Part shown: positions 23,001 to 32,865 of the stretch, piece by piece | Numbering within the stretch: position 1 is the stretch's first letter | Layout: every line of letters begins with the position of its first letter | NCBI RefSeq assembly: GCF_045679555.1 | Contig: NC_092087.1 | Location: 88,310,966 to 88,374,965, forward strand | Direction of reading: 5' to 3' | DNA length: 64,000 bases | Source of the DNA: Salvelinus alpinus | Taxonomy: Eukaryota > Chordata > Actinopteri > Salmoniformes > Salmonidae | Program-made: the position numbers and the translations under genes | The notes under the pieces: generated by a model | What the model saw: the letters and a program-made list of their open reading frames with translations, nothing else | Database searches by the model: none | Told to the model about the DNA's origin: nothing

Positions 23001-24716
23001 AGATCACCCTCGTAGTTCTGGTTCTAGATCAACGTCGTGGTTCTAGATCAACGTCGTAGTGCTGGTTCTAGATCAACGTCGTAGTTCTGGTTCTAGATCA
23101 ACGTCGTGGTTCTAGATCAACATCGTGGTTCTAGATCAACGTAGTGGTTCTAGATCACCCTCGTGGTTCTGGATCACCCTTGTGGTTCTGGTTCTAGATT
23201 ATTTCTGGTTTCAGGGTTTCTTCTGGACTTCATCTCCTTTCCGGTGATCAAAGGCTTCACCTGTGCTGCCGCGGTAACCATAGGCTTCGGTCAAGTCAAG
23301 GTGAGACACACACACACACACACACACACCATCCCTGTGTGAGAGTATTAATCCAGTGTTGTTTTGTATCCAGAATGTGCTGGGACTGAAGGACATACCT
23401 CATGAGTTCTTCCTGCAGGTCTACTACACCTTCAACAGGATACCTGAGGCCAGGTAAAGTAGAGGACAGGTCTACACCTTCTACAGGAAACCTGAGGCCA
23501 GGTAGAGTAGAGGACAGGTCTACACCTACAGGATACCTGAGGCCAGGTAGAGTAGAGGACAGGTCTACACCTACAGGATACCTGAGGCCAGGTAGAGTAG
23601 AGGACAGGTCTACACCTACAGGATACCTGAGGCCAGGTAGAATAGAGGACTGGTCTACACCTACAGGATACCTGAGGCCAGGTAGAGTAGAGGACTGGTC
23701 TACACCTACCAGGTAGAGTAGAGGACAGGTCTACACCTACAGGATACCTGAGACCAGGTAGAGTAGAGGACAGGTCTACACCTACAGGATACCTGAGACC
23801 AGGTAGAGTAGAGGACAGGTCTACACCTACAGGATACCTGAGGCCAGGTAGAGTAGAGGACAGGTCTACACCTTCTACAGGAAACCTGAGACCAGGTAGA
23901 GTAGAGGACAGGTCTACACCTACAGGATACCTGAGACCAGGTAGAGTAGAGGACAGGTCTACACCTACAGGATACCTGAGACCAGGTAGAGTAGAGGACA
24001 GGTCTACACCTACAGGATACCTGAGGCCAGGTAGAGTACAGGACAGGTCTACACCTACAGGATACCTGAGGCCAGGTAGAGTACAGGACAGGTCTACACC
24101 TACAGGAAACCTGAGACCAGGTAGAGTACAGGACAGGTCTACACCTACAGGAAACCTGAGACCAGGTAGAGTACAGGACAGGTCTACACCTACAGGAAAC
24201 CTGAGACCAGGTAGAGTAGAGGACAGGTCTACACCTACGGGATACCTGAGGCCAGGTAGAGTACAGGACAGGTCTACACCTACAGGAAACCTGAGACCAG
24301 GTAGAGTACAGGACAGGTCTACACCTACAGGAAACCTGAGACCAGGTAGAGTAGGCCTACAGTAGGCTACACTTTTGTGTGTGTGTGTAATATTGTTGTA
24401 ACGTGTGTGTGTGTGTAATATTGTTGTAACGTGTGTGTGTGTAATATTGTTGTAACGTGTGTGTGTGTAATATTGTTGTAACGTGTGTGTGTGTGTGTGT
24501 GTGTAATATCGTTGTAATGTGTGTGTGTGTAATATTGTTGTAACGTGTGTGTGTGTGTAGGATAGGAGATGTGGTTCTAGGTCTGCTGTGTCTGTGTCTG
24601 CTGGTGACGTTGCAGTGGATGAAGAGTACCCTGGAACCCCCGTCAGAACAGGACGCCCCCCTCACCAGGGCCGCTCACACTCTGGTCTGGGGCATCGCTA
24701 CCGGTCAGTACCTGGG

Positions 24717-24747
<31 letters not shown>

Positions 24748-24822
24748 TATAATGTGTGTGTCTCCCCACCTCAGTGTGTGTGTGTGTGTGAGAGAGAGTA
24801 TAATGTGTGTGTCTCCCCACCT

Positions 24823-24861
<39 letters not shown>

Positions 24862-25602
24862 TATAATGTGTGCGTCTCCCCACATCAGTGCGTAATGCGT
24901 TGGTCGTAGTGGCGGCGTCCTTCGTGGCATTCTCGTGGAACGCGATAGGCTCACCGGTCTTCACCATTACCGGGAAAACGTCCCAGGGCCTGCCGCCGTT
25001 CAGAGCCCCTCCCCTCTCCGAGACCACGCCCAACGGTACCGGCATCGGCTTCGGAGAGATCGTAGAGGTGAGTGATGGGGGAGACAGACCAATAGGGATA
25101 CAGAGTGGGGGAGTGACAGGGGGACAGACCAATAGGGATACAGAGTGGGGGAGTGACAGGGGGACAGACCAATAGGGATACAGAGTAGGGGAGTGACAGG
25201 GGGATGGATACAGAGTTGACACTGGAGAGTGGGTGTCAACCAATTATATTACGGAATTTAGTTGCTATCACCGTTGGGGAGAGTGAGCTGAACCAATGAT
25301 ATTACAGTGTTGAGTTGTCACAGTGTTGAGTTGTGATAGTATTGTGTTTTCCAATTAGGTTACAGTGAAAAGTAGCTATTACAGCAAAGGTCCCCAGTCG
25401 CTCTTGGTCAGTATGCTAAGCCAATCAGGGAACAGTAATTGGTCATTAGAACCCCGTTGTCCAATCACATCTCAGATATGAGTGATTGAAAACCCCTTCT
25501 GACCAATCCCGTGTTAGGATTTTGGAGGAGGGCTGGCTGTCATCCCCTTCATGGGAGTACTGGAGAGCATTGCCATCGCTAAAGCCTTCGGTGAGAGCCT
25601 TC

Positions 25603-25672
<70 letters not shown>

Positions 25673-28600
25673 TGCCATGTTGCTGGTGTGCTCTTTCTGT
25701 ACCAATGTGTGTTAAATGTTTATTTGTTATTTATTTGACCAGAGAAGTCACATTGAGGATGGAATATCTCAAAAATCTGTATATTTAACTTATTTGCATA
25801 ATTATTCTGTTTCTCTATCTTCTTTGCTGTTAAGTGAGTTTAAATGCACTTTGAATAAAGTTCGATTTGATTTGAATCCCCAGCCAGTCAGAATGACTAT
25901 AGGATCGATGCCAACCAGGAACTGTTTGCTATTGGTCTAACCAACATTATGGGATCCTTCGTCTCAGCCTATCCGGTCACAGGAAGCTTCGGAAGGTGTG
26001 TGTGCATTAGTGTTGCCATGACACCAGTATGGCGATACTAGGAAGTAAGGAAACACAACATGAAGCGGACTGAAGCTCCTGAAACAGTCCTAATGTTGGA
26101 AACAGACAGCCTGATGTTGTCACCCAGAATCACATTTGTTTATTCTGCAAGTTATACCACACAATATGTTACAAAAGTAGGTTTTAAAGGAGTTTCGTCT
26201 GCTTCGTGTTTTATTTTTTGCCCTGAAAAATCTGGTGTCGGAGTGTCACGATACTGACATCACTAATGTGTGTGTGTCATTTTTCCTGTGTGTGTGTGTG
26301 TGTGTGTGTTATACACACTAATGTATAATCTGCCCATGTTCAGGACTGCGGTGAACTCCCAGACAGGGGTGTGTACACCAGCCGGAGGCATAGTCACTGG
26401 TAAGACAGAATTTAACATTTCCCTCCCATTTCTCTCCCTCTTTCTTTCTCTCAACGACGGCCTAGGAACAGTGGGTTAACTGCCTTGTTCAGGGGCAGAA
26501 TGACAGATTTTTACCTTGTCAGCTCAGGGATTTGATCTTGCAACCTTCCTGTTACTAGTCCAACCTTCTGGTTACTATGCCGCCCCGGCATACTTTAATT
26601 AATGTGTGGTATCTGTCTGGTGTGGTAGTGTATTGTGTAGTAGTTGGTATACTGTAATTATTGTGTAGTGTCTGACGCCCCCTGGTGTTTAGGTGTGGTA
26701 GTGTATTGTTTAGTAGTTAGTATACTGTAATTAATGTGTGGTATCTGTCTGGTGTGGTAGTGTATTGTTTAGTAGTTAGTATACTGTAATTAATGTGTGG
26801 TATCTGTCTGGTGTTGAGGTGTGGTAGTGTTTAGTAGTTAGTATACTGTAATTAATGTGTGGTATCTGTCTGGTGTTGAGGTGTGGTAGTGTTTAGTAGT
26901 TAGTATACTGTAATTAATGTGTGGTATCTGTCTGGTGTTGAGGTGTGGTAGTGCTGTTGTCCCTGGCCTTCCTGATGCCAGCATTCTACTACATCCCTAA
27001 AGCCTCTCTGGCAGCTGTCATCATCTGTGCTGTGGCTCCCATGGTCGACTACCGTGTCATCATACAGTTCTGGAGGATACGCAGTGAGTATGTGTATGTT
27101 TGTGTGTTTTAAATCTGTGTGTTTGTCTCACAGTTTTTACATCCTTTGTGTGTCAGTGTGTATTTCAAATCTATGTGTGTGTGTGTTTTAAAATCTGTGT
27201 GTGTGTGTCTTAGAGCTTGACCTGGTGCCGTTCCTGACCACCTTCCTGTTGAGTTTCTGGGAGGTGCAGTACGGCATTGTGGGAGGTGTAGTTGTTTCTG
27301 GACTCATGCTGCTCTACAATGTAGCCAGGCCCAGCATAAAGGTAATGTGTATGTGTGCATGCGTGCATTTATTTGTGTGTGTGTGTATAATACTACGGGC
27401 TGTGTGTGTGTGTGTCTGTGTGTGTTCTCTGTGTGTAGCAGGTGTGTGTTCTCTGTGTGTACTGGTGTGTGTGTGTGTGTGTGTGTGTAACAGGTTTGTG
27501 TGTGTGTACAGGTGTGTGATCATGGTGTTCTGGTGATGGAGTTGGATAGTGGACTCAGTTTCCCCTCCACAGAGTACCTCAACACTGTCCTATACACTCA
27601 GGCACTACAGGGTAAGAGAGAGTATTCTGGAATGCTGGAACATTGTTAATGTGGGAGGCAATCCGTCTGCCTAGGGAGACTAATCTGTCCTCTTGTGCTT
27701 GCCTCTCTCTCCCCCCTCCCTGTCTGTCTCCCTCAGCCTCTCCTCCTAGGTCAGTGGTCCTGGACTGTCATCATGTCAATACTGTAGACTATACAGTTGT
27801 CAACGAGCTCAGGGACCTGCTACGACAGTTCAAACTACGAGGGGTCGGACTCGTCTTCTCTGGCCTGCAGGTACTGACTGACTGGGTGTGTTCTGGCCTG
27901 CAGGTACTGACTGACTGGGTGTGTTCTGGCCTGCAGGTACTGACTGACTGGGTGTGTTCTGGCCTGCAGGTACTGACTGACTGGCTGTGTTCTGGCCTGC
28001 AGGTACTGACTGACTGGGTGTGTTCTGGCCTGCAGGTACTGACTGACTGGGTGTGTTCTGGCCTGCAGGTACTGACTGACTGGGTGTGTTCTGGCCTGCA
28101 GGTACTGACTGACTGGGTGTGTTCTGGCCTGCAGGTACTGACTGACTGGGTGTGTTCTGGCCTGCAGGTACTGACTGACTGGGTGTGTTCTGGCCTGCAG
28201 GTACTGACTGACTGGGTGTGTTCTGGCCTGCAGGTACTGACTGACTGGTTGTGTTCTGGCCTGCAGGTACTGACTGACTGGGTGTGTTCTGGCCTGCAGG
28301 TACTGACTGACTGGGTGTGTTCTGGCCTGCAGGTACTGACTGACTGGGTGTGTTCTGGCCTGCAGGTACTGACTGACTGGGTGTGTTCTGGCCTGCAGGT
28401 ACTGACTGACTGGGTGTGTTCTGGCCTGCAGGTACTGACTGACTGGGTGTGTTCTGGCCTGCAGGTACTGACTGACTGGGTGTGTTCTGGCCTGCAGGTA
28501 CTGACTGACTGGGTGTGTTCTGGCCTGCAGGTACTGACTGACTGGGTGTGTTCTGGCCTGCAGGTACTGACTGACTGGGTGTGTTCTGGCCTGCAGGTAC

Positions 28601-28781
28601 ATTGGTTGACTACCAATGATGAAGTATAATCAGACTGATTGCATCTCGTCTCTGTCTCCTCTCTGTCTCTCTCTCTCAGTATTCGGTCTTGGAGGTCCTG
28701 TTGGCAGCAGACCTGCCGGATTTTAGACACACCGCCAGTGTGGAGGCGGCACTAACCATCCTATCGGGTAACACTCAGTGA
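20056..28781 (+). CDS. slc26a11: Solute carrier 26 member 11, sulfate/anion transporter, 15 coding exons
   Basis: Multi-pass anion transporter of the SLC26/SulP family; the human protein is a sodium-independent sulfate carrier reported at the plasma membrane and lysosome. Exons: 20056-20183, 20937-21045, 22688-22880, 23215-23300, 23374-23453, 24561-24703, 24889-25067, 25518-25590, 25884-25995, 26344-26399, 26943-27083, 27214-27341, 27512-27611, 27737-27870, 28680-28781. The total of 1764 bases keeps frame at every junction: 587 residues against 606 in human. Landmarks: LIAGLTVGLTTVPQALAYAE (core entry), GLYSAFMGGFIYTFLGTSKD, AIGLTNIMGSFVSAYPVTGS and SFGRTAVNSQTGVCTPAGG, then a C-terminal STAS domain (VVLDCHHVNTVDYTVVNELR). 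The start has tandem ATGs; I used the first. Donors of exons 2, 5 and 14 and the acceptor of exon 11 are embedded in minisatellites. No break seen. Confidence 0.95.
20609..20700 (+). mobile_element. SINE head fragment (tRNA-derived)
   Basis: CTGGTGGCGCAGTGAACTAA resembles an A box and AGATTTGAATCTCACTGACG a B box of a tRNA-derived SINE. Short and diverged; in slc26a11 intron 1. Confidence 0.45.
21110..21695 (+). repeat. 39-bp minisatellite built from the slc26a11 exon 2 donor, about 15 copies
   Basis: The unit CTGTACAGGTGAGAGGGAGG plus GGCCAGGGGCGGGGTTTGT contains CTGTACAG|GTGAGAG, the end of exon 2 and its 5' splice site (real junction at 21045). Units vary by GGCCAGG or GGACAGG and by one or two bases in length. 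The strand is strongly G-rich. Confidence 0.95.
21905..22015. repeat. Interspersed repeat, GTGCACT type
   Basis: ATGGCACCCTATTCCCTATA then GTGCACTACTTTTGACCGG; same family as 14793-14985. In slc26a11 intron 2. Confidence 0.65.
22206..22640. mobile_element. Interspersed repeat, LINE-tail-like (slc26a11 intron 2)
   Basis: Begins CAATTCAATTCAAATGGCTT and runs through CATTGCCAAAGCAAGTGAAA, AAATATGGGTTGTATTTACA and TATTTCACCCAGTAGATGTG to GCAGGAGGTTAGGAAGTGCT. I recognise it as a very abundant salmonid repeat, read here probably antisense to its own transcript. Family uncertain. Confidence 0.6.
22890..23200. repeat. Minisatellite of GGTTCTAGATCA type (slc26a11 intron 3)
   Basis: About 13 variable units of GTAGTTCTGGTTCTAGATCA with ACGTC or CCCTC spacers, in two lengths. 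It starts about 10 bases after the exon 3 donor but does not include exon sequence, unlike the neighbouring arrays. Confidence 0.9.
23424..24353 (+). repeat. 45-bp minisatellite built from the slc26a11 exon 5 donor, about 20 copies
   Basis: The unit GTAGAGTAGAGGACAGGTCT, ACACCTACAGGATACCTGAG, GCCAG repeats the exon 5 end (ACAGGATACCTGAGGCCAG) and its GTAAAG donor, changed to GTAGAG in later units. The real junction is at 23453. Variants: GGCCAG or GACCAG, GATACC or GAAACC, and a TTCTACAG form nearer to the true exon text. Confidence 0.95.
24366..24560. repeat. GT microsatellite with TAATATTGTTGTAAC units, ending at the exon 6 acceptor
   Basis: Seven runs of GT separated by TAATATTGTTGTAAC. 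The last run ends GTGTGTGTGTAG directly at the exon 6 acceptor (24560), leaving no normal pyrimidine tract. Confidence 0.9.
24717..24890. repeat. Tandem repeat of GT run, AGAGAGTATAATGTG and TCTCCCCACCTCAG (slc26a11 intron 6)
   Basis: Three units each containing a GT run, GAGAGAGTATAATGTGTG and TCTCCCCACCTCAG. The last unit provides the true acceptor CCCCACATCAG of exon 7 (24888); the two earlier units end in the acceptor-like CCCCACCTCAG. The unit is therefore acceptor-derived. Confidence 0.8.
25068..25205. repeat. 40-bp repeat next to the slc26a11 exon 7 donor, 3.5 copies
   Basis: Unit GGGGGACAGACCAATAGGGA plus TACAGAGTGGGGGAGTGACA. It begins at the exon 7 donor (GTGAGTGATGG) but later copies have lost the GT, reading GGAGTGACAGG. 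Confidence 0.85.
25601..25671. repeat. GT microsatellite, about 34 repeats (slc26a11 intron 8)
   Basis: Starts about 10 bases after the exon 8 donor, following a short repeat of the exon end (GAGAGCCTTCGGTGTG echoes AAGCCTTCGGTGAG). Confidence 0.9.
26453..26588. mobile_element. Interspersed repeat of SINE type (slc26a11 intron 10)
   Basis: Contains ACGGCCTAGGAACAGTGGGT, TAACTGCCTTGTTCAGGGGC and AGATTTTTACCTTGTCAGCT, a common teleost repeat with a tRNA-like region in reverse orientation (GATTTGATCTTGCAACC). Diverged fragment. Confidence 0.6.
26590..26960 (+). repeat. About 68-bp repeat carrying the slc26a11 exon 11 acceptor and exon start, 5 copies
   Basis: The unit runs GTGTGGTAGTGTATTGTTTA, GTAGTTAGTATACTGTAATT, AATGTGTGGTATCTGTCTGG, TGTTGAG. 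The real acceptor is TTGAG|GTGTGGTAGTG (26942/26943), and each unit repeats GAG or CTG followed by GTGTGGTAGTG, the first codons of exon 11. It is an acceptor-side counterpart of the donor arrays. Confidence 0.9.
27862..28597 (+). repeat. 33-bp minisatellite built from the slc26a11 exon 14 donor, about 22 copies
   Basis: The unit GGCCTGCAGGTACTGACTGA plus CTGGGTGTGTTCT repeats the exon 14 end (TCTGGCCTGCAG) and its GTACTG donor; the real junction is at 27870. The copies are nearly identical (only GGGTG, GGCTG and GGTTG variants), so the array is young or homogenised. 33 is divisible by three and the frame stays open: an extra SGLQVLTDWVC per unit. The long frames on both strands here are by-products. 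Confidence 0.97.
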
Positions 28782-29269
28782 CTGACACTACAACCAACCA
28801 ATCACGGACGAAAACCGTGATATATATATTTTTTAATGCTGTCCTGAACCAATCCCTGCTGAGTGCACCAATTACACTCGAGTCAACGGACCCTGACACT
28901 GAAATCAGAATGATTGGTATGGATCTGGACCAATCAGGGTACAGTGGTGGCCATGAATGTCCCTCCCCCTCGCCCATTGATTGGCTGTCAAGCAGTTGAC
29001 AGGTTGTCAACCCCCTTTTTTTTAACCAAGCATGAGAACCGATCTTCCACGTTGAAGATGCTGCTGTGTGATCGGTTTCATCTTGTAGCTTTTATAAAGA
29101 CTTTTATGTTGTTGAAGTTATCTGTAGACACTGATCAAGTCTAGAGTAGGTTTTGTGGTTTCTTTCACGAATGGACATTTGAATGTCTCTGTGTGCAGTT
29201 TGAAGGTCGTTTCTGGCCCATTGCTAACTAGCGTTAGCACAATGACTGGAAGTTTACAGGAACAGCTAG

Positions 29270-29302
<33 letters not shown>

Positions 29303-29500
29303 CCTTTATCCTGGGTCTGTTTTAACACGTTTGCTCTGTGTGTTAACACCTTCAGAGCCAACGTAAACAGAGGAACTGGAGGAGGGGAAATCACTTCTCA
29401 GGAAGTGATGTAAGGAAAGAAGCCCCACCCCCTCAGCACTTAACTTCCTGTTTGTGTTCCAAATCAAAATTCCAAATCCTTTCCAGGCCCCTACCCCAGT
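28782..29500 (+). other. 3' untranslated and downstream region of slc26a11
   Basis: No coding exon. It has several ACCAATCA-type motifs, an inverted TTGACAGGTTGTCAA piece near 28997, and a CA microsatellite at 29271-29300. No clear AATAAA polyadenylation signal close to the stop, so the 3' end is not placed. Confidence 0.5.
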
Positions 29501-29655
29501 GTGTCCCAATCCTGGTCCTGGGGGCACATTTTTGTTTTTGCCCTCGCACTCAAACCTGATTCAACCAAGTGCTTGATGATTAGTTGAATTAAGCTAAAAA
29601 CAAAACATGTGCACCGCCTTGGGTCCCTAATCCTAGGGATTGGGAAACCTGAGTC
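29500..29655. mobile_element. Teleost interspersed repeat with inverted ends
   Basis: Starts GTGTCCCAATCCTGGTCCTG and ends CTAGGGATTGGGAAACC, partly inverted. The body has TTTTTGTTTTTGCCCTCGCA and GATTAGTTGAATTAAGC. A common fish repeat by appearance; class not determined. Confidence 0.6.
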
Positions 29656-30206
29656 AGTGTGTGTGGATAGGTGTAAGCAATATGGAGGAAATAGCACTTA
29701 GCCTGTCCAAAGAGATATTACTGTATGTCTAATACCTATCTGTTTTGATTTACATAGGCGTTAGGGCTCTATCTGGTATAGGACGTGTCTAATATTCTTA
29801 GACTATTGGAACTTTGTTTTTAAATGTTCTTCTTATACACATTAATACATATAATATATTATTATATACATTTGCTTGATCAGACTTTGATCAATTACAA
29901 TTATTGATCCCTTTCAAATTGATCAATTGTACTTTATTGGTTGCCTCTATTAGATGAGAAGTTGACTGTCTCCTACTCTCTGTGTGTGTGTGTGTGAGAG
30001 TATGTACCTGTACGATCATGACCATAAGAAGAATATCACATTCCAAATGGTTTTTGATACGTGATCAAGTGCCTTGCATATGTCCTGCCCTTAATTCAAT
30101 TATTATAATTTTTTAAACACTTTTAAACTTTTTAATTCTTACTTAGAAATCTATTTGATAAGACTGACGATTTGTATACAGCTCCAAACTTAATTTATGC
30201 AGTGAA

Positions 30207-30708
30207 TTAACCAGTGGTGTAAAGTACTTAAGTAAAGGTACTTTAAAGTACTACTGAAGTTGTTTTTTGGGGGTATCTGTACTTTACTTTACTATTTACA
30301 TTTTTGACTACTTTTACTTTTACTCCACTACATTCCTAAAGAAAATAATGTACTTTTTACTCCATACATTTTCCCTGACACCCAGAAGTACTCAAACGGT
30401 TCAATTCACACACCTGGGCATCTCTACTGCCTCTGATCTGGAGGACTCACTAAACACAAATTCTTCATTTGTAAATGTCTGAGTGTGCCCCTGGCTAGCT
30501 GTAAATAAATAAATAAATAAACAAGAAAATTGTGCTGTTTGGATTGCCTAATAGAAGTAATTTGAAATGATTTATACTTTTACTTTTGATACTTAAGTAT
30601 ATTTTTGCAATTACATTTGATACTTAAGTGTATTTAAAACCAAATACTTTTACTCAAGTAGTATTTTACTGGGTGACTCACTTTTACTTGAGTCATTTTC
30701 TATGAAGG
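30207..30708. mobile_element. Non-autonomous DNA element rich in TACTTTTACTTT
   Basis: Starts CCAGTGGTGTAAAGTACTTA and ends near CACTTTTACTTGAGTCATTT, so the ends are imperfectly inverted. The body includes CTTTTACTCCACTACATTCC and CACTAAACACAAATTCTTC. A very common teleost repeat that I associate with hAT-type non-autonomous elements; the assignment is tentative. Confidence 0.6.
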
Positions 30709-31293
30709 TATGAATGCGCGCTATGGTGCACGAGCGGTGTGGTCAGCATGTAACATGCGCGAGCGTTGCAAAATAAATGTACACATACATCTAATTCAAT
30801 CATTGCACCCACACTGCTTGCTCGAGTCAACGAGCGTCTGCGTAGCCAGGCGCTAAAATAGAACTTGATTCTGTTTGTCGCGCTGCAAGTCCCGCCTCTC
30901 CCATCTCCTCATTGGTTTTTAGGAGCATATACCCACGTGGGTGATTGAAAGATGAACTGAGGTCCACACTCCAGTCCAGTTGGTTGTGGTAATGCACCTT
31001 AAGGTTGGTTGTAAACCGCCATATAAAGTCCAAAGAAGAAGCCTGAAGGAGGAGAGATTACTGAAAACTAACTCGGTTTACCCTTTTATCGGTGGATTAA
31101 TTGTTGGAGTAGAGGACCTTGGGTTGTTATTTTACCTTAAATATACATTGTTTATATCCCAGGACAAATTAGCTAGCAACAGCAAGCTAGCTAAATTCAA
31201 CCTGTCCCCAAATTAATATAGTTGATTCAGAGTTTGTTTTGATATTTAAACCTGCATCTCCTGATTGCATCTGGTGTGGGTGGACAAAATCAA
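30709..31293. repeat. Interspersed repeat, salmonid type, class unknown
   Basis: Contains CATGCGCGAGCGTTGCAAAA, ACGTGGGTGATTGAAAGATG, TGAACTGAGGTCCACACTCC and AGCTAGCAACAGCAAGCTAG. Recognised as a salmonid repeat from memory; no coding frame. A Tc1 fragment follows directly. Confidence 0.55.
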
Positions 31294-32100
31294 CACTCTT
31301 TGTGCACAGGGGCATTATTGTCATGCTGAAACAGGAAATTGCTTTCCCTAAACTGTTGCCACAAAGTTGAAAGCACAGAATTGTCTAGAATGTCATTGTA
31401 TGCTGTAGTTCCAGTGAAGGGAAATCTTAACGCTAAGGGGCCTAGCCCGAACCATGAAAAACAGACCGAGACCATTATTCCTCCTCCACCAAACTTTACA
31501 GTTGGCACAATGCATTGGGTCAGGTAGCGTTCTCCTGGCATCTGCCAAACCCAGATTCGTCCGTCGGACTGCCAGATGGTGAAGCGTGATTCATCACTCC
31601 AGAGAACGCGTTTCCACTGCTCCAGAGTCCAATGGCGGCAAGCTTTACACCACTCCAGCCGACACTTGGCATTCCGCATGGTGATCTTAGGCTTGTGTGC
31701 TGCTGCTCTGCCATTTCATGAAGCTCCCGATGAACAGTTCTTGTGCTGATGTTGCTTCCAGAGGCAGTTTGGAACTCAGTAGTGAGTGTTGCAACTGAGG
31801 ACAGCTTGTGTGGCCTACCACTTCGCGGCTGAGCCGTTGTTGCTCCTAGATGTTTCCACTTAACAATAACAGCACTTACAGTTGACTGGGACAGCTCTAG
31901 CAGGGAAGAAATTTGATGAACTGACTTGTTGGAAAGGTGGCATCCTATGACACAGGTGGCCACGTAAGTCACTGCGCTCTTCAGTAAGGCCATTCTACTC
32001 CCAATGTTTGTCTATGGAGATTGCATGGCTGTGGGCTACATTTTATACACCTGTCAGCAGCAGGTGTGGCTGAAATAGCCAAATCCACTCATTTGAAGGG
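31294..32100 (-). mobile_element. Tc1-like element, truncated at both ends
   Basis: The minus strand encodes a Tc1-type transposase in two frames. The N-terminal part (31993 to about 31690) starts MALLKSAVTYVATCVIGCHL and has the helix-turn-helix with GATTAQPRSGRPHKL. The second part (31679 to about 31298) has the catalytic WSDESRF and [13 protein letters not shown], then stops before the final Glu region, so the 3' end of the element is missing. A different family from the copy at 15400. Inactive. Confidence 0.85.
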
Positions 32101-32264
32101 TTCTGACGTTAAGTCTAAGAGAAAAAGAGTTAACCAATATAGTTCGAGGCTGGTCTGATACAATGTGAGTTGCTGCCGTTTTCGCAAGTGTTTATCAACA
32201 TAGACCCAGGTGTAAATGTATACAACTTCTGTGTTGTTACCAGAGGGATCCAGAACCAACTGAG

Positions 32265-32403
32265 CCTGACGTCCATGACCAATCACCAATTGGGACTCCC
32301 AATCACGGCCGGTTGTGATACAGCCTGGAATCGAACCAGGGTCTATTGACACCTCTAGCACTGAGATGCAATGCCTAAGACCGCTGCGCCACTCAGGAGC
32401 CCT
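32265..32403 (-). mobile_element. tRNA-derived SINE, 5' part (salmonid type)
   Basis: The minus strand starts GGCTCCTGAGTGGCGCAGCG (A box), then CTGGTTCGATTCCAGGC (B box) and CGGCCGTGATTGGGAGTCCC, the head of a common salmonid SINE. Truncated after the body; the 3' half of the same family is at 47489-47622. Confidence 0.75.
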
Positions 32404-32865
32404 GGATTCAGTACAACAGACTCACATAACTTACTGCTGTTCATGATTGTGCACATACACACACTTTTTTTATAAAGTGTCTAATCTTTTGGGGTTGAAA
32501 ATGTGCTCACTTTCTAATGTTAATAAAAAACATGGTCAGACAGATTTGTTATGTTACTGTAACTTTAGGAGTCAACATGTAAATAGCTACCAAACAAGGT
32601 TATGGCTAACTAGTGTGGTAGCAATTCCATAGAAAAAGAGAGACTGCAGATTCCTCTTACGACTTTATTATAAGATGTGCAAAAATGAAGCAATCAACCA
32701 TCACCAAGAACGGTTTGGAGTTGAAAGCTTAACAAACATAGTTGGGTCATTTTTTTTTTAATAGAAAAAGTACAACCTCTTGTCTACGTGGCAATTTAGC
32801 AGATGTGTGGAATCAGGGGTGGAACATAGTGTAAAAGGCGATTGGTTTGTCTGTGCATATTAAGA

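Noticed and set aside
27643-28730. Long open frames on both strands (328, 313 and 255 codons)
   Set aside because: They are made by the 33-bp minisatellite, which has no stop in several frames. Only the first part (27737-27870) is real slc26a11 exon 14.
30709-31293. First exon or CpG promoter of an unknown gene
   Set aside because: CG-containing words and AGCTAGC motifs look promoter-like, but I recognise the block as a dispersed salmonid repeat.
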